NCBI GenBank assembly: GCA_016706545.1
Contig: JADJJK010000027.1
Location: 1-42,251 of the forward strand
Source of the DNA: Myxococcales bacterium
Lineage (GTDB): Bacteria; Myxococcota_A; Polyangia; Haliangiales; Haliangiaceae
Reading direction: 5' to 3'
Length of the DNA stretch: 42,251 nucleotides
Shown here piece after piece: positions 15,818 to 25,837 of this stretch. Position 1 is the stretch's first letter; each line of letters starts with the position of its first letter. The notes beneath the pieces were generated by a model. It was not told the origin of the DNA and did no database searches. It saw only the letters and a program-made list of their open reading frames with translations. The translations under genes were made by a program, and so were the position numbers.

Positions 15818-16108
15818 ATGATGATTCCCGTCCTTGTTGTCCACGATGTGACGGTGCTTCCAGATGGAGAGCTGGCTCTGGGCGGAACAGATGAATACCT
15901 TGAGCCCACTTTCGATCTCCGTGCACGCTATTCCGACGGCAGGGCGCTGCTGATCATCCTGCGTGGCGGGCAACGAATTGAAACCGTCGTCTCGGAAACA
16001 CGGGTACATACCGCCCTGAGCGGGCAGCGAAATATCTATCTGAAGATCCCGAACATTGTGAACGAGGTTGAGTCCACTCGAGGGGCGATCGTCTGCATGG
16101 ATTGCTGA
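15818..16108 (+). CDS. Probable immunity protein for the preceding toxin
   Basis: A 96-residue soluble protein, mostly beta-strand by pattern (VLVVHDVTVLPDGELALGG, then LIILRGG and IYLKIPN). I do not recognise a named immunity family. The assignment rests on position: it starts 1 bp after the toxin stop, with AGGAG (15806-15810) inside the toxin's last codons, so the two are translationally linked. A second ATG at 15821 could also serve. Confidence 0.55.
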   Translation: MMIPVLVVHDVTVLPDGELALGGTDEYLEPTFDLRARYSDGRALLIILRGGQRIETVVSETRVHTALSGQRNIYLKIPNIVNEVESTRGAIVCMDC

Positions 16109-16394
16109 TCAGGCAATCCCTTCAGGAACCAATGCTTCCCAGCGTCGGTCGGGGCATTTCGTGCGTTCGTGAACGCGGGCCGGGGGCCTCAGGTGAGTAC
16201 ACGGAGGGTCGGTTCAGGAGCGCATGCGCGGGCGTAGGCTCGACCTCGCGTCTGGCCATGCGTGGGCCAATGTGTGCTGCCAGGGGCTGGTAGCTGTGCA
16301 TCCGCCCCGCACAAAGCCGGGGCCGCGCTGTTGAAAGGCCGGCAAAGCGTACTATCCAGAGTGATGAGGGCGCCGCGCTGGCGCTCGGCCCATC
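16109..16394. other. Gene-free stretch at right edge of island
   Basis: No gene, repeat or strong promoter seen. This is where the accessory region gives way to housekeeping-like genes. I looked for the missing part of the truncated synthase here and did not find it. Confidence 0.45.
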
Positions 16395-17375
16395 ATGTCT
16401 GAGCCCACGCTCCTTCTGACCGGCGCCACCGGGTTCGTCGGGGGCGCGGTGAGAGCTGCGCTCGGCGCGCAAGGGTGGCGCGTGCGCTGCCTGACGCGAG
16501 ACGCGGCGGGCGCGCGGCAACGGCAGCCCGAGCTGGACTGGGCCCAGGGCGACGTCGGCGAGCTCGGCTCGTGCGCGGCGGCGCTGCGCGGTTGCCGGGC
16601 GGCGCTGTACCTGGTGCATGGGATCGGCGAGGGCGCGGACTACCACCAGCACGAGGTGGCGGCCGCCGAGACGTTCGCGAAGGCGGCGGGCGCGGCCGGG
16701 GTCGAACGCATCGTGTACCTGGGCGGGGTCGCGCCGGTGGGCGCCGGATCGGATCACCTGCGCAGCCGGCTGGACGTGGGGGAGGCGCTGCGGCGGGGGC
16801 CGGTCAAGACCGTCGAGCTGCGCGCCAGCATGATCGTCGGGCACGGCAGCCTGAGCTGGCTCATCGTCCGAGATCTGGCGGCGCGGCTTCCGTTCATGGT
16901 GCTGCCGCGCTGGCTGAAATCGCGCACGCAGCCGATCGCGATCGACGACGTGGTGGTGGCGCTGGTGCGCGCGCTGGAGCTGCCGCTGCCGGCGAGCGCG
17001 TGGTTCGATCTCCCCGGGCCGGTCATCCTGTCTGGCAAGCAGATCCTCGACGAGACCGCGCGCGTGATGGGCCTCTCTCCGCCGCGCACGCTGGAGGTGC
17101 CGCTGCTGTCGCCGCGCCTGTCGTCGTTGTGGGTGCGGCTGGTGACCCGGGCGCAGTGGTCGGTGGCGCGTGAAGTGGTGGTGGGCTTGACCGAAGATCT
17201 GCTGGCGAACGATGACCGCTTCTGGCAGCTCATCGCGCATCCGCACCGCCTGGCGTTCGCCGAGGCAGCGAAGCTGGCGCTCGATGCGGAGCGTCGCGAC
17301 CACCGCGACCGCGGGCTCGGGGGCACCTGGGGCGCCGTCGAGCGGCTGCGGGGCCTGCGGAAGGGCTCGCGATGA
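16395..17375 (+). CDS. Atypical short-chain dehydrogenase (NAD(P)-binding, NmrA/complex-I-subunit type)
   Basis: A 326-residue nucleotide-binding protein. The N-terminal Rossmann motif TGATGFVGGAV (residues 9-19) is the TGxxGxxG of atypical or extended SDR proteins, followed by the CLTRDA strand end and GDV acidic turn. YLVHGIGEGADYHQHEV and VERIVYLGG match the family that includes NAD(P)H-binding repressors and NDUFA9-like proteins. The catalytic YxxxK is not evident, so the protein may bind cofactor without acting as a classic dehydrogenase. It overlaps the next gene by four bases (ATGA), so the two are an operon. Confidence 0.82.
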   Translation: MSEPTLLLTGATGFVGGAVRAALGAQGWRVRCLTRDAAGARQRQPELDWAQGDVGELGSCAAALRGCRAALYLVHGIGEGADYHQHEVAAAETFAKAAGAAGVERIVYLGGVAPVGAGSDHLRSRLDVGEALRRGPVKTVELRASMIVGHGSLSWLIVRDLAARLPFMVLPRWLKSRTQPIAIDDVVVALVRALELPLPASAWFDLPGPVILSGKQILDETARVMGLSPPRTLEVPLLSPRLSSLWVRLVTRAQWSVAREVVVGLTEDLLANDDRFWQLIAHPHRLAFAEAAKLALDAERRDHRDRGLGGTWGAVERLRGLRKGSR

Positions 17376-18019
17376 ATGGCGACGCCAGCGGCGACCCGCG
17401 CGGCAGGTCGCGCAGCACGGCGCTCGCCGTCGGCGCTGCTGCGGTGTGGCTGGCCGCCGCCGCGAGCACCGGGCCGCTCGGCATCTGGCCGGTCATCGGA
17501 GGCGCCGCGGTGGTGCTGGGCGGCGCGGTGCTGCTGCTCGACCGCGCCGCCTCGACGGCGCTGCTGCGGCCGACCCCGCGGCTGGTGGTGCTGGGCGTGG
17601 TGGCCGGCGGCGCGATGGCCGCGGCCTCGTACCTGCTGTACCCGCTGCTCACGCGGCTGATGCCGTTCATCGCGGACGATACGGCGCAGCTCTACGCGGC
17701 GTTTCGCGCGCCCTCGCCGGTGCTGGCCTCGATGGCGCTGGTCCCGGTCATCGTCGGAGAAGAGCTGGTCTGGCGCGGGGTCGTGCAGTCCACGCTGGTC
17801 CGCGAGCTGGGGGCCTGGCGAGGGGTCGTGCTGGCCGCGCTGGTGTACGCGCTGGTGCATGCGCCCATCGGCTCTCCCGTGCTGGTGGCGGTGGCCCTGC
17901 TCTGCGGGCTGGCGTGGGGGATCTTGCGTGCCGTCACGGCTAGCCTGGTGCCAGCGCTGGTGTCACACCTCCTGTGGGACCTGCTCGTGCTGCTGTGGCT
18001 GCCGCTGGACCTCCGTTGA
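17372..18019 (+). CDS. CPBP-family intramembrane glutamic protease
   Basis: A 215-residue membrane protein related to Rce1 and bacterial Abi/CPBP proteases. The signature residues are visible: Glu130-Glu131 with Arg135 (VGEELVWRGVV), His163 (YALVHAPIG) and His199 with Asp203 (VSHLLWDLL). Several hydrophobic helices surround them. Family members cleave proteins inside the membrane or aid peptide maturation and self-protection; no substrate can be inferred. The start ATG overlaps the upstream stop. A 10-bp tandem repeat begins exactly at this gene's stop codon. Confidence 0.88.
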   Translation: MNGDASGDPRGRSRSTALAVGAAAVWLAAAASTGPLGIWPVIGGAAVVLGGAVLLLDRAASTALLRPTPRLVVLGVVAGGAMAAASYLLYPLLTRLMPFIADDTAQLYAAFRAPSPVLASMALVPVIVGEELVWRGVVQSTLVRELGAWRGVVLAALVYALVHAPIGSPVLVAVALLCGLAWGILRAVTASLVPALVSHLLWDLLVLLWLPLDLR

Positions 18020-18064
18020 TGCCCGTTGATGCCCGTTGACGCCCGTTGATGCCCGGTGATGCCC
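18015..18064. repeat. 10-bp tandem repeat, five copies
   Basis: The unit GTTGATGCCC is repeated five times (18015, 18025, 18035, 18045, 18055) with single changes in copies 3 and 5. It starts over the stop codon of the protease gene and ends 45 bp before the next gene. The unit carries a stop (TGA) in one frame, so copy-number change would not extend the protein. Confidence 0.95.
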
Positions 18065-18109
18065 GGGCGCCCGCAGCGCGCGCAGCTGGGTCCCAGGAAG
18101 TAGATCGCC

Positions 18110-18618
<509 letters not shown>

Positions 18619-18622
<4 letters not shown>

Positions 18623-19599
18623 CGCGCTGGATCGCGGACGGCATCGACGCCGCGCTGGAGTGGAGCGTGGTCGGCAGCTTCACCCGCATCGGCTCGGCGC
18701 TGCGCCGGCGGCTGGATCACTGGACGGCGCTGGGCCAGCGCAGGCTCGACGGCCGCGTGGTGGTGATGACGGGCGCGACCTCCGGGCTCGGGCTGGAGGC
18801 GGCGCGCGCGTTTGGCCGGATGGGGGCGACGGTGGAGATCCTGGCGCGCAACGCGGCGAAGGCCGAGGCCACGTGCGCCGAGCTGCGGCGAGACACGGGC
18901 AACCCGAAGCTGGGCTTCGTCGTCGCCGACACGGGAGACCTGGTCGCGCTCGGGCGCGCCGCCGCGGAGCTGCTGGCGCGGCACCCGGCGATCCACGTGC
19001 TCATCCACAACGCGGGCGCGCTCGACGACGTCCGGCAGACCAGCCCGCAGGGCCTCGAGGCCACGGTGGCGAGCCAGGTGGTGGGCCCGTTCCTGCTCAC
19101 CAGCCTGCTGGTGCCGGCGCTCGCGGCCGGCGCTCCGTCGCGCGTGCTGTGGGTCTCGTCGGGCGGCATGTACAGCGAGCCGTTGTCGGTGGACCAGCTG
19201 GAGATGTCGGCCAGCGACTACGACGGCACCACGGCGTACGCGCGGGCCAAGCGCGCCCAGGTGACGCTCGCCGAGCTGTGGGCCACGCGGCTCGCGGCCA
19301 AGGGCATCTCGGTCCACTCGATGCACCCGGGCTGGGCAGACACGCCGGGCGTGGCGCGGTCGCTGCCGCGGTTCCGGCGCGTCGTCGGGCCGTTGCTGCG
19401 CACGCCGGCAGACGGCGTCGACACGCTGGTCTGGCTGGCCGTCGAGGATGACGCGGCCCTGCAGCCGAGCGGGCGGTTCTGGCTCGACCGTCGTCCGCGC
19501 GCGCTGCACCGGCTCGCCTCGACGCGGCGGTCCGACACGCCGCAGGAGCGCGAGCGGCTGTGGCGCTGGGCGGAGAGCAAGAGCGGGCTGCGGATCTAA
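18619..19599 (+). CDS. Short-chain dehydrogenase/reductase (DHRS12-like)
   Basis: A 326-residue classical-type SDR. TGATSGLG at residues 51-58 binds NAD(P); HNAGALDD is the NNAG-equivalent; VSSGGMY gives the active-site serine; and YARAK gives the catalytic Tyr and Lys. HPGWADTPGV after the active site is typical of the DHRS12/retinol-dehydrogenase-like subgroup. About 45 residues precede the Rossmann fold and may bind membrane or partner. It starts at GTG 18619 inside the stop region of the START-like gene. A 12-nt palindrome CGACGATCGTCG (19604-19615) follows the stop at once. Confidence 0.9.
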
Positions 19600-19731
19600 T
19601 CGACGACGATCGTCGCGCTCACCGCCGCTGCCCTCACCTCGGGCGCCGCCAGGCTCGCTGCGCAACGAGCCCGGCCAACCGGGCCCAGGCCAACCCGGCG
19701 CCGTGGGTCCGCATGTACTACCATCAGCGAG

Positions 19732-20466
<735 letters not shown>

Positions 20467-20535
20467 CAGCCCGCGCAGAGTCCCGGCGAGCAGTTGGAGC
20501 GGTGCGGCCACGTCGTTGTGCAACAACCGGACAGC

Positions 20536-20561
20536 GCGGTGAGCGCACGTGCGCTCACCGC
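20536..20561. promoter_or_regulatory. Perfect 26-nt palindrome
   Basis: GCGGTGAGCGCAC joined directly to GTGCGCTCACCGC, with no mismatch. It lies 69 bp after the paralogue-1 stop and 71 bp before the DUF2490-like gene. No T-run follows, so a factor-independent terminator is doubtful. An operator for the downstream gene is equally possible. Confidence 0.75.
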
Positions 20562-20632
20562 AAGAGTGAATATCTCGAGGGATCCACGCGAGTCCGGACC
20601 ACGCGGTCTGAACTCCGCCATACAGTAGCCCG

Positions 20633-21313
20633 ATGCAGGTACCAAGCCTCCGCGCCGCGCGGCGCCGTTGTCTTCGATGCGGCCTCCTTCTCGCGGTGGC
20701 GCTGTGCGCGCTGCGGCCGGCGCTGGCCCGCGCTGACTCGGACGTGCAGGCGTGGCTCGAGCTGGATCTGGAGCACGAGTTCTCCAAGAAGTGGGCAGTG
20801 ACCTACGAGCAGCACCTGCGCTTTGACGACAACCTCAGCCGGCTGTCCCAGGTGCTGCCAGACCTGTCGTTGACCATGCGGATCGTCCCCGCCGTGCGCG
20901 CCGTCGCCGGGTACCGGGCGCAGTACGTGCGCACCGGATCAGGCGACTTCGAGCTGCGCCATCGCCCGTACGGCGGCGCGCAGGCCAAGCTGGAGCGCGG
21001 GGCGCTGCGCCTGAGCGCGCGCGCGCTGTTCACCGGGCAGATCCGGACCAGCGGACAAGACCGCTTCCGCCCGGCGCTGCGCACGCGCTTCGCGGCCGAG
21101 TGGCGCGCTCGCGCCTGGCGGCCCCGGGTGTGGACGGAGATCTTCTTCGACCTCAACACCAGCGCTCTCGACAAGGTGCGCTCCGGGATCGATCTGGCGC
21201 GCCCGTTCGGCAAGGCTGAGGTGAGCCTCGGCTATCGCCTGGAGGTGCCGGTACAAGACACCGCCGAGCTGACCTTGCACATCCTGGCGCTGTCGTCGGC
21301 CTTCGAGCTCTGA
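20633..21313 (+). CDS. DUF2490-like outer-membrane beta-barrel protein
   Basis: A 226-residue exported protein. The signal peptide is LRCGLLLAVALCALRPALARA, with cleavage after about residue 33. The mature part has alternating amphipathic strands, VQAWLELDLEHEFSKKWAVTYEQHLRFDDNLSRL, then YRAQYVRTGSGDFELRHRPYGGAQ, and ends in an aromatic residue followed by leucine (AFEL), as in small outer-membrane barrels of the DUF2490 type. Function unknown. It sits between the two DUF3592-like paralogues, which suggests it entered between them or that the duplication flanked it. Confidence 0.75.
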   Translation: MQVPSLRAARRRCLRCGLLLAVALCALRPALARADSDVQAWLELDLEHEFSKKWAVTYEQHLRFDDNLSRLSQVLPDLSLTMRIVPAVRAVAGYRAQYVRTGSGDFELRHRPYGGAQAKLERGALRLSARALFTGQIRTSGQDRFRPALRTRFAAEWRARAWRPRVWTEIFFDLNTSALDKVRSGIDLARPFGKAEVSLGYRLEVPVQDTAELTLHILALSSAFEL

Positions 21314-21403
21314 CCCTCTGCCCTGCTGGGCCGCGCCTCTTGCCGGCTGGCCTGTAGCCAAAACCACCGGCGCAGCGCGGTCGCGTGTACTACCATCAGC
21401 GAG

Positions 21404-22246
21404 ATGCCTAGCTCGTCGTCGTCAGGAGCTGACCTGCGCCAGGTGCCGCTGTCCATCCGCGCCGCGATCTTGACCCATGGTCCCATTCGACAGTTCGGGT
21501 GGCTCTTTGTCCTGGTGGGCGCGTTGATCATGGCGTTCACCATCCCATCCGTTGATCTGCGCTTCTCCGCGTACGACGCGCATACCACCGGTGAGGTCAC
21601 GCGGGTGGAGCGCACCTCGACGCGGGTCAACCGGCGACCCATCTACCGCGTCGAGATCCAGGTGACGATCCAGGAGCCGCGCACCGTGCATTCCTACACA
21701 CCGCATCCGCCACAGCCCGGTGATGAGGTGCGAGTGAACTACGACTCCGACGACCCCGCGGACGCCTGCATGGAGGGCGCCCGTCGGGGCCAACTGCCGC
21801 CCTGGATCCTGGTGGTGCTGGTGTTCCCGGCGCTCGGCCTCTTCTTCGCGCTCCGCCGCCTGGGCCAAGCGCGCACCACGGTCCGGCTGCTCCGACAGGG
21901 CCGCCCGGCCCACGCCAGGGTCACCGGCAAGCGGCCTGGCGTTGACAGCTTCAACGACGTGCCGGAGACCCACGTGCGCCTGGAGTTCGAAGATGAGGCC
22001 GGCGCCACCCACGAGCTGGAGGTCGCGACCTTCAAGCCTCAGCTCCTCGGCGACGATCCCAGAGAGGTCGTGTTCTACGACGCGAGCTCGCCAGCGCAGG
22101 CGACGGCGCTCGATCACCTGCCCGGCACGCTCGAGCTGCACGGCGACGAGCTGGTGTCGCGCACCACCGTGGGCCACCTGCTCATCCTGCCCACCCTCGC
22201 CATCGTCGGCGTCGTCGCTTCCGCCGCCTGGCTGCTGACGCGCTGA
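21404..22246 (+). CDS. DUF3592-like membrane protein, paralogue 2 (intact)
   Basis: A 280-residue protein with three predicted membrane spans: GWLFVLVGALIMAFTIP (about 28-46), PPWILVVLVFPALGLFFAL (about 128-147) and HLLILPTLAIVGVVASAAWLL near the C-terminus. Two DUF3592-like beta domains lie between them (YRVEIQVTIQEP to GDEVRVNYDSDDP, and RVTGKRPGVDSF to LLGDDPREVVFYD). The upstream 15-20 bases and start (TACTACCATCAGCGAGATGCC) are shared with paralogue 1, so the duplication included the translation start region. Function unknown. It converges on gspN with an 11-bp gap. Confidence 0.8.
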   Translation: MPSSSSSGADLRQVPLSIRAAILTHGPIRQFGWLFVLVGALIMAFTIPSVDLRFSAYDAHTTGEVTRVERTSTRVNRRPIYRVEIQVTIQEPRTVHSYTPHPPQPGDEVRVNYDSDDPADACMEGARRGQLPPWILVVLVFPALGLFFALRRLGQARTTVRLLRQGRPAHARVTGKRPGVDSFNDVPETHVRLEFEDEAGATHELEVATFKPQLLGDDPREVVFYDASSPAQATALDHLPGTLELHGDELVSRTTVGHLLILPTLAIVGVVASAAWLLTR

Positions 22247-22257
22247 GCGCTCGGCCG

Positions 22258-23541
22258 CTATTCGATCACGCCTGGGGGCGCGGCGGGGGTCACCGGAGGA
22301 GGCGGCGGGACCTCGGTGGCCGGCGGCGGCGCCAGGCCGGTGCTCGGCGCCGGAGGCGGCGGCTCGGCAGGCGCTGGCTGCGGGGGCGGCGTCGAGGTCG
22401 GAGGCGGGATCGGCGGCGGCGGGACCTCGGCTGGCGGAGTGGCCACCGGCAAGTTGGGCAGCGGCTGCGGCTGATCAGGCGCCGGCACCGGGAGGCTCGG
22501 ACGTCCGGCGCTGCCAGCGCCGGCGCCGCCCGCGGCGCCACCGGCAGCGGCAGCGCCTGGGCCGCACACCACGCCCAGCCGCTTGATCTCGCGCATCGGT
22601 CCTTGCAGCTTGATGTGAAACAGGTTGTCGGGCCCAAGCGGCGCGCCCGTGGTCTTGAGCTGCAGCGCGGTGCGGTAGTCGCGCTGCTCCAGGCTCTCGG
22701 ACGGCTTGAAGCGCAGGCAGCCCGCGACCTGTGAGTTGTTGAGCACCTTCTCGAGCTTGGCCTCGAAGTCGATGAACAGCTCGCCGTCCTTGGACACCGT
22801 TTCGAACTTGGCCACCTTGGCCACGCCCTTCTTGATCTCGAAGCGCGCCAGCAGCTTGTCGATGGCGACCTTGTTGAACTCGATGCCGTCCTTGACGAAC
22901 TCCGCCTGGTTCTGGCGCTTGACCTGGGGGCGCAGCTTGGTCTTGCCATCCCCCACCGTGCAGCCCACCGGGCAGGCGAGCTGCAGGTGCGCGGTGACCT
23001 TGGTCCAGTCCACCGTGTTGCGCTGCAGCCGCGAATCAAAGTTCAGGTCCAGCGCGATCTTGCCGATGACCGGGAGCCCCACCAGCTCCTTGAGCGGCAG
23101 GCTGGCGCCGGGCAGCGCGTCGCTGTGGAACGCGAGCTGGATCCGGTCCTTGGACAGGCTGACCGTGCCGAGCAACGTGCCATCGCCGATCTTGGCCTCC
23201 ACGTCGACCTTCGCGGTCTTGCCGAGCAGCGCCAGCACGCCCAGGTCCAGCGACAGGCGCTTGACGTAGAACAGCGTCGGGACCTGCGAGGCCTGCGTCG
23301 GCCGCGTCTTGATGCTGACGTTGGTCAAGATCATCTTGCCCGGCAAGATGCCGCGCTCCACGCCGCCGATCACCACGTCATAGGACTTGGAGAGCTCCTC
23401 GGCGATCCGATCCTTGACGCGGCCGTACGGGAAGGTGAGCTGCAGCGCCAGCGCAAAGGACAGGAGCCCTAGCGCCACATAGCCCAGGTAGCGCAGCGCC
23501 TTCTTGGTGCCCGCGCCCAGCGTGATTCCAAAGAGAGCCAT
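22258..23541 (-). CDS. gspN: Type II secretion protein GspN
   Basis: A 427-residue protein, last gene of the secretion operon. An N-terminal membrane anchor (RYLGYVALGLLSFALALQLTFPYGRVKDRI) is followed by a periplasmic region of the AsmA-like GspN type found in Myxococcota and related groups, with LPGKMILTNVSIKT and HLQLACPVGCTVGDGKTKL. The last 90 residues are proline/alanine-rich and probably unstructured. GspN is an inner-membrane component of unclear role. GGAGGA lies about 8 bases before the start, and the gene follows gspM after two bases. Confidence 0.88.
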   Translation of the reverse strand: MALFGITLGAGTKKALRYLGYVALGLLSFALALQLTFPYGRVKDRIAEELSKSYDVVIGGVERGILPGKMILTNVSIKTRPTQASQVPTLFYVKRLSLDLGVLALLGKTAKVDVEAKIGDGTLLGTVSLSKDRIQLAFHSDALPGASLPLKELVGLPVIGKIALDLNFDSRLQRNTVDWTKVTAHLQLACPVGCTVGDGKTKLRPQVKRQNQAEFVKDGIEFNKVAIDKLLARFEIKKGVAKVAKFETVSKDGELFIDFEAKLEKVLNNSQVAGCLRFKPSESLEQRDYRTALQLKTTGAPLGPDNLFHIKLQGPMREIKRLGVVCGPGAAAAGGAAGGAGAGSAGRPSLPVPAPDQPQPLPNLPVATPPAEVPPPPIPPPTSTPPPQPAPAEPPPPAPSTGLAPPPATEVPPPPPVTPAAPPGVIE

Positions 23542-23543
23542 GG

Positions 23544-24182
23544 CTAGTTTCCTCCACTGGCGGCGGCGCTTCCGCCACCTGCGCCGGCGGCCGCGCCAGC
23601 CGCGCCGGCGCCCTCGGCCGCTGGCGCCTCCGCGCCCTTGGGCGCCTCCTTGGCGTACGCGGTGATCTCCAGCTTGAGGTTCAGCTTCTCCTTGACCCCG
23701 AGCTTGCGGCTGGCGTTGAGCGCGGTCACCGCCACGTAGCGCGAGTCGTTCTCCACCGCTTCGAAGAACAGCCTCGCCTGATCCAGGGTCACGTCGTTGA
23801 GATCGATCTGCATGGCGTGCGTGGTGAAGCCGTTGCGGGTCACCGGCGGCCGGGGGTTGAAGCGCGGGATCTTGAGCTTGGCCTTCTCGGCGGCGCGGGT
23901 GAGGTAGCTCTCCAGCCCGATGAGCTCGGTGGGCATGGTGGCCACCACGTCATCGGCCGGCTGCAGCGCAGGTCCGCGGGCGCGCAGGTCCGCGAGCGTG
24001 GTCAGCGCGCGCCGCATGGTGTCGTTGTTCTTCTCGATCTTGGTGAGCCCATCGCTGATGTACGAGCCCAGCCACACCGCGAGCGTGATCGGCACGGTGA
24101 CGGCGAGCGCGAGCAGCAAGGCGCGCTCGCGCGGGTTCTTGGTGTCCCACCAGTCACGGGCTTTGTCGGCAAAGGTTGACAT
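23544..24182 (-). CDS. gspM: Type II secretion inner-membrane protein GspM
   Basis: A 212-residue bitopic protein. A short cytoplasmic start (MSTFADKARDWWDTKNPRERALLLALAV) precedes one membrane span (near 22-45), typical of GspM. The periplasmic ferredoxin-like part has the family pattern LTRAAEKAKLKIPRF and LDQARLFFEAVE. The C-terminal 35 residues are an alanine/glycine-rich tail. GspM binds GspL and helps place the GspE ATPase at the membrane. It starts 6 bp after the gspL stop. Confidence 0.9.
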   Translation of the reverse strand: MSTFADKARDWWDTKNPRERALLLALAVTVPITLAVWLGSYISDGLTKIEKNNDTMRRALTTLADLRARGPALQPADDVVATMPTELIGLESYLTRAAEKAKLKIPRFNPRPPVTRNGFTTHAMQIDLNDVTLDQARLFFEAVENDSRYVAVTALNASRKLGVKEKLNLKLEITAYAKEAPKGAEAPAAEGAGAAGAAAGAGGGSAAASGGN

Positions 24183-24188
24183 GATGGC

Positions 24189-25832
24189 TCACATGCAATT
24201 CGACTTGATGTTGATCTTGAAGCGCTGGAGGCCGTTGGCGTCACTCTCGGTGGTGCCGCGGCTGACGTCCTCGAAGCAGGTGATCTTCTTCTTGAGCTCG
24301 CCCTGAAACAGATCGATCTCCTCGGCCTTCTTGGCCGTGCCCTCCAGGTCGACCTTGGTGCCGTTGATGTCAATGCGGAACAGGTCCAGGGTGATCTTGT
24401 CCTTGCCAGGCACCTGCGCGCTGATGTCCAGCAGCAGGTCGTACGCGGTGATCTTGGGCATCGGCGACTCGACGTTGCCGCCCGCCGCGCCCGGGGTCGC
24501 GAGCACCTCGTCTGCGGTCTTCTTGCCGCCAAAGTGCTGCTGCGACTCGTCGGCCAGGCGGGTCTGCAAGACCTTCTCGGCCTTGCGCAGCCGGTACATG
24601 TTGGCGTAGGCGCTGACCGCCGCGAACGACGACACCGCGACCGCCGCGGCGCCCACCGCCCACAGCTTGGCGCGCAAGAACGACAGGTCCACCTTCACCG
24701 CGAGCGAGCCCTGCCGCAGGTTGAAGAACGGGCGCCCGCTGAGCGCGTCATGCAAGAGCCCCACGGTGGCCGCTGCCGAGTCCACCGCCGAGCGATCCGC
24801 GAGCTTGGGGCCCACCAGCGCCAGCAGCTCGGACTCCGCCAGCGTGCGCACCTGGATGCCCAGCTTCTCGGACAGGAAGCTCGAGATGCCGCGCAAGCGC
24901 GCGCCGCCGCCCACCAGCACCACCGCGATGGGCTCCACGCCGACGCGCGCGCGGGCGCCGAGGAAGGTCTGCCGCAGGTCGCGCACCAGCGCCGCCAGCT
25001 CCATCGCCAGCACGCCGTGCAGGCGCGAGGCCTCCTCGGTCACCGGCGGCTCCATGGACGAGGCCACGAAGCCGTCGTTGTGCTTCACGCGCTCGGCGTC
25101 GAACATCGGCAGCTTCCAGGTCCGCGAGATCGCCTCGGTGAGCTGCTTGCCCCCACGCGCCAGGCTGCGGCTGAACACCGCGTGGCCGCTGCGCACCAGC
25201 ACCACCTCGGTGCGCTCGTGGCCCAGATCGATCACCGCCACCGTCGAGGCCCCGAGCTCCGCGCCCAGGCCAGCGCTGGTGACCAGCCGCGCCGCGCCGC
25301 CGGCCGCCGGCAGGAGCCCGCGCGGCTCGATGCCCAGCCGCTTGCCGGCCTCCAGCATCGCCTCCGCGCGATCGCGGCGCAGCGAATAAGTGAGCACCCG
25401 CATGCCGGTGGTGGGCGCGGCCGACTTGCCGTGGACCGGGCCGGCCCCGGAGTCCACCGGCGGGCCCTGCGGCTCGCCGAGGATGGGATCGAAGGCAAAC
25501 ACCATGTCCTCCAGGTCCACCGGCACCACGCCCTCGAGCTCGCCGCCCACCGCCTTCTCCAGCTCGGAGCGGCGCAGGTTGCGAAACGGCAGCTCCAGCA
25601 CCTGGGTGAAGAGCTGGTCGCCGCGCACCGCCAGGTACATGGCGTCAGGGCCAAGCTTCAGCTCCTTGACCAGATCCTCCAGCACGGCCTGGGCGCGCGC
25701 CGCTGCCGGCGCCTCCCCTGGTGGCAACGGGCGCTCCACGACATGCGTGACCGTGCCGCCGCGCAGGCCAGGCACGGCCAGCGCGAGCTTCACGCTCCAC
25801 GACCCGAGATCGACGACGAAGGTGCGACTCAT
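24189..25832 (-). CDS. gspL: Type II secretion protein GspL (actin-like domain)
   Basis: A 547-residue inner-membrane protein that recruits the GspE ATPase. The N-terminal half is the actin/PilM-like cytoplasmic fold, with FVVDLGSWSVKLALAV at residues 4-19, VIDLGHERTEVVLVRSG in the middle and VLVGGGARLRGI near 330. A single span (LWAVGAAAVAVSSFAAVSAY) leads to a periplasmic part ending in DVSRGTTESDANGLQRFKINIKSNCM. ATG 25832 lies 3 bp after the gspK stop with AAGGAG inside the gspK end, which decides the start over the much longer open frame. Confidence 0.92.
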   Translation of the reverse strand: MSRTFVVDLGSWSVKLALAVPGLRGGTVTHVVERPLPPGEAPAAARAQAVLEDLVKELKLGPDAMYLAVRGDQLFTQVLELPFRNLRRSELEKAVGGELEGVVPVDLEDMVFAFDPILGEPQGPPVDSGAGPVHGKSAAPTTGMRVLTYSLRRDRAEAMLEAGKRLGIEPRGLLPAAGGAARLVTSAGLGAELGASTVAVIDLGHERTEVVLVRSGHAVFSRSLARGGKQLTEAISRTWKLPMFDAERVKHNDGFVASSMEPPVTEEASRLHGVLAMELAALVRDLRQTFLGARARVGVEPIAVVLVGGGARLRGISSFLSEKLGIQVRTLAESELLALVGPKLADRSAVDSAAATVGLLHDALSGRPFFNLRQGSLAVKVDLSFLRAKLWAVGAAAVAVSSFAAVSAYANMYRLRKAEKVLQTRLADESQQHFGGKKTADEVLATPGAAGGNVESPMPKITAYDLLLDISAQVPGKDKITLDLFRIDINGTKVDLEGTAKKAEEIDLFQGELKKKITCFEDVSRGTTESDANGLQRFKINIKSNCM

Positions 25833-25837
25833 CGCTT

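Noticed and set aside
16102..16293. 63-codon open frame after the immunity gene
   Set aside because: No ribosome binding site, no recognisable sequence, and composition like noncoding GC-rich DNA.
16122..17303. Reverse frame rich in Arg/Gln/His opposite the SDR gene
   Set aside because: Unnatural composition; the forward gene has a clear Rossmann motif and an operon overlap.
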